This document shows, one piece after another, positions 63,247 to 64,000 of a DNA stretch of 64,000 nt. A program made the position numbers and the translations under genes. The stretch comes from Sycobia sp. Sy_11 (taxonomy: Eukaryota; Arthropoda; Insecta; Hymenoptera; Epichrysomallidae), in contig JACCIC010000021.1 in NCBI GenBank assembly GCA_018907035.1, forward strand, positions 2,895,001-2,959,000, read 5' to 3'. Numbering within the stretch: position 1 is the stretch's first letter; every line of letters starts with the position of its first letter. A model generated the notes under the pieces. The model was not told the DNA's origin, ran no database searches, and was given only the letters and a program-made list of their open reading frames with translations.

Positions 63247-63582
63247 CACGCAGGCGAAAAGACACAATGAGCCAAAGGATATTTCGTATCTCCTTCCTGG
63301 GCTCTGATTACAAAGAGGAGTACAGCCTATAGTACATATATATATGTATAAAAGAATGATATACCTTCAAATCGGGATTCTTCTCGCGCAGGGCGATAAG
63401 CCGCTCGTACATCTCGGCGTCCCTGTCGCTGCTCTCGGACAGGAGATGCTTCTTAAGGGTGGCGAACGCGTAGATCACGTGGGTGCAGAGGGTGGCGTCG
63501 ATGTCCTCGGGCATGAATTTCCCGGTGCCGGGCCTCTTGTGCGACCAGTTGGTCAGGTAGCAGATCGTCTGGGGCTCGCGCT
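54580..63582 (-). CDS. Cht7: Chitinase, GH18 plus chitin-binding domain, group III (Cht7-like), 5' part missing
   Basis: Secreted or membrane-anchored endochitinase of cuticle turnover or organisation. Exons: complement(54580..54788, 56527..56728, 57252..57374, 58172..58357, 60962..61109, 61398..61538, 62063..62217, 63365..63582), all in phase; 459 residues visible. All four GH18 motifs are present: KILLAIGGW (72-80), [11 protein letters not shown] (113-123, catalytic Glu121), [10 protein letters not shown], and [16 protein letters not shown] short linker then one CBM14 domain with six cysteines (396, 412, 418, 428, 441, 450) close the protein. A short linker, one terminal CBM14 and the [12 protein letters not shown] type of sequence fit the C-terminal half of group III Cht7, which has two GH18 domains in known insects. 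Cht5 has a long Ser/Thr linker and Cht10 many domains, so both fit less well. The upstream half should lie to the right; the exact group is inferred. Confidence 0.94.
54789..56526 (-). other. Chitinase intron g-h
   Basis: 1.7 kb, AT-rich. The part 55050-55370 carries several short TGCCAAAA/TTTGGCA-type motifs in both orientations. No gene seen. Confidence 0.8.
56527..56728 (-). CDS. Cht7: Chitinase exon g (end of GH18, linker)
   Basis: Visible residues 324-390. Motif [20 protein letters not shown] ends the barrel; then a short linker [18 protein letters not shown]. Acceptor CCGCAG, donor C followed by GTGAGT. Confidence 0.96.
56729..57251 (-). other. Chitinase intron f-g
   Basis: 0.52 kb, AT-rich, with a T-run near 56751-56770 forming the complement of an A-run close to the acceptor. 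No gene seen. Confidence 0.85.
57252..57374 (-). CDS. Cht7: Chitinase exon f
   Basis: Visible residues 283-323: [15 protein letters not shown], then [18 protein letters not shown]. Acceptor TATAG, donor GTAAAT, phase 0. Contains one N-glycosylation sequon (NTT). Confidence 0.96.
57375..58171 (-). other. Chitinase intron e-f
   Basis: 0.8 kb of AT-rich sequence with no recognisable feature. Confidence 0.85.
58172..58357 (-). CDS. Cht7: Chitinase exon e
   Basis: Visible residues 221-282: [20 protein letters not shown], then the GAPASGGG insertion-domain segment and FLSYYE. Acceptor TTCCAG, donor GTAAAT, phase 0. Confidence 0.96.
58358..60961 (-). other. Chitinase intron d-e
   Basis: 2.6 kb, longest of the visible chitinase introns. 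TA arrays at 59540-59581, 60405-60459 and 60878-60927, a GA array at 60715-60751 and a CpG-rich patch at about 60480-60660. Open frame 60001-60357 has no recognisable features. Confidence 0.8.
60405..60478. repeat. TA dinucleotide arrays
   Basis: 55 bp plus 16 bp TA arrays in a chitinase intron; further TA arrays at 60878-60927 and a GA array at 60715-60751. Confidence 0.95.
60962..61109 (-). CDS. Cht7: Chitinase exon d (MTYDFHG motif)
   Basis: Visible residues 171-220. Holds the conserved substrate-binding motif [14 protein letters not shown] and the GHNSPLYP block. Acceptor ATGCAG, donor GTAAGT. Confidence 0.96.
61398..61538 (-). CDS. Cht7: Chitinase exon c
   Basis: Visible residues 124-170: [19 protein letters not shown] and on to SFEAIAA. 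Acceptor TTGCAG. The donor GG followed by GTACGT is chosen over continuing the open frame because it restores GYDVPEI at the junction. Confidence 0.95.
61539..62062 (-). other. Chitinase intron b-c
   Basis: 0.52 kb of AT-rich sequence with a short ATT run near 61674-61693. No gene seen. Confidence 0.85.
62063..62217 (-). CDS. Cht7: Chitinase exon b (catalytic motif)
   Basis: Visible residues 73-123. Holds ILLAIGGW and the catalytic signature [11 protein letters not shown], in which D117, D119 and E121 form the DxDxE core. Acceptor ATACAG, donor CG followed by GTAATA. Confidence 0.96.
62218..63364 (-). other. Chitinase intron a-b
   Basis: 1.15 kb, AT-rich, TA arrays at 62988-63022 and 63192-63243. 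No gene seen. Confidence 0.85.
63192..63243. repeat. TA dinucleotide array
   Basis: 52 bp in chitinase intron a-b; another TA array of similar length at 63704-63755. Confidence 0.97.
63365..63582 (-). CDS. Cht7: Chitinase exon a (GH18 start)
   Basis: Visible residues 1-72: [20 protein letters not shown] and on to KNPDLK, the first strand and helix of the GH18 barrel. Acceptor CCGCAG, donor GTATAT. It starts with two bases of a split codon, so at least one more exon lies to the right. Confidence 0.95.
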
Positions 63583-63701
63583 CTGCGGGTCCGTGTCGTT
63601 ACCGTGGAAGGGACGGTTTATTGGATTATATATTTATATAGCACTACATCATTGTTCGTTGCTGCTTGCGCAGACGTTTTATTTTGACGAATTGACATAT
63701 A

Positions 63702-63760
<59 letters not shown>

Positions 63761-64000
63761 TCACTAATTTGGGAAATTAGAGTTCCGTTTTTCCAATCAA
63801 ATTTCGTACATGTGTCGTCGAATCGGTCAGAATTTACGCGGGAATAGCGAATTTTCTGATTTCGTTATTAATTGGAAAGTAATTATTTTTTTCCAAGTCT
63901 GTATATACATGAGAAAAGTATATTTTGTCTATATTTCGTCTATGTCAATTCGCGTTTACGTTAATAGTGAAACTGTATCCATAATGATGCCCATCGGTGG
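63583..64000 (-). other. Partial chitinase intron at right edge
   Basis: Sequence upstream (in sense) of exon a, with a TA array at 63704-63755. No further coding exon inside the window. Confidence 0.8.

Noticed and set aside
1..64000. CRISPR array or bacterial operon
   Set aside because: Repeats are microsatellites or transposon remnants; genes are spliced and eukaryotic.

Overview
The window is insect nuclear DNA, with large AT-rich introns, GC- and CpG-rich exons, canonical splice sites and very many simple-sequence repeats. Protein content (EF-hand NADPH oxidase of the Nox5 type, a chaoptin-like secreted LRR protein, a GH18/CBM14 cuticle chitinase) fits an arthropod. A hymenopteran is my best guess from CpG-rich exons in an AT-rich, microsatellite-laden background, but nothing here proves the order.

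Layout. (1) About 0.1-28.4 kb, minus strand: a Nox5-type calcium-regulated NADPH oxidase. Eleven coding exons are visible, all phase-compatible, giving 647 complete codons: N-terminal extension, five EF-hand units (three canonical, two degenerate), the six-helix heme-binding core with all four heme histidines, and the start of the FAD-binding domain. The NADPH-binding end lies off the left edge. A 16.1-kb intron separates the first coding exon from the rest. (2) About 28.5-40.7 kb: intergenic DNA holding a decayed mariner transposase relic, microsatellites and CpG-rich islands. (3) 41.4-53.7 kb, plus strand: a complete 11-coding-exon gene for a 1261-residue secreted, probably GPI-anchored, leucine-rich-repeat protein of the chaoptin class, with a likely non-coding 5' exon ending at 40919. 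(4) 54.6-63.6 kb, minus strand: the 3' part (eight exons, 459 residues) of a chitinase with a complete GH18 domain followed by one C-terminal chitin-binding domain, most like group III chitinase Cht7. It continues off the right edge. The LRR and chitinase genes converge, their stop codons 866 bp apart.

The products all act at membranes or in extracellular matrix (superoxide production, cell adhesion, chitin remodelling), but nothing shows they form a functional unit. I found no new multi-gene system, RNA gene or CRISPR array. The most useful leads are a GC-AG intron in Nox5 next to a dense G-run cluster, a strong-context four-codon upstream ORF in Nox5, a roughly 0.7-kb TTCGA/TCGAA-enriched island inside a Nox5 intron, CA-repeat tracts hugging Nox5 splice sites, a short TA-flanked inverted-repeat element, a diverged ~390-bp tandem duplication inside an LRR-gene intron, and the polyglutamine/GPI tail of the LRR protein. 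All exon borders were read by eye from splice consensus, reading phase and family similarity.
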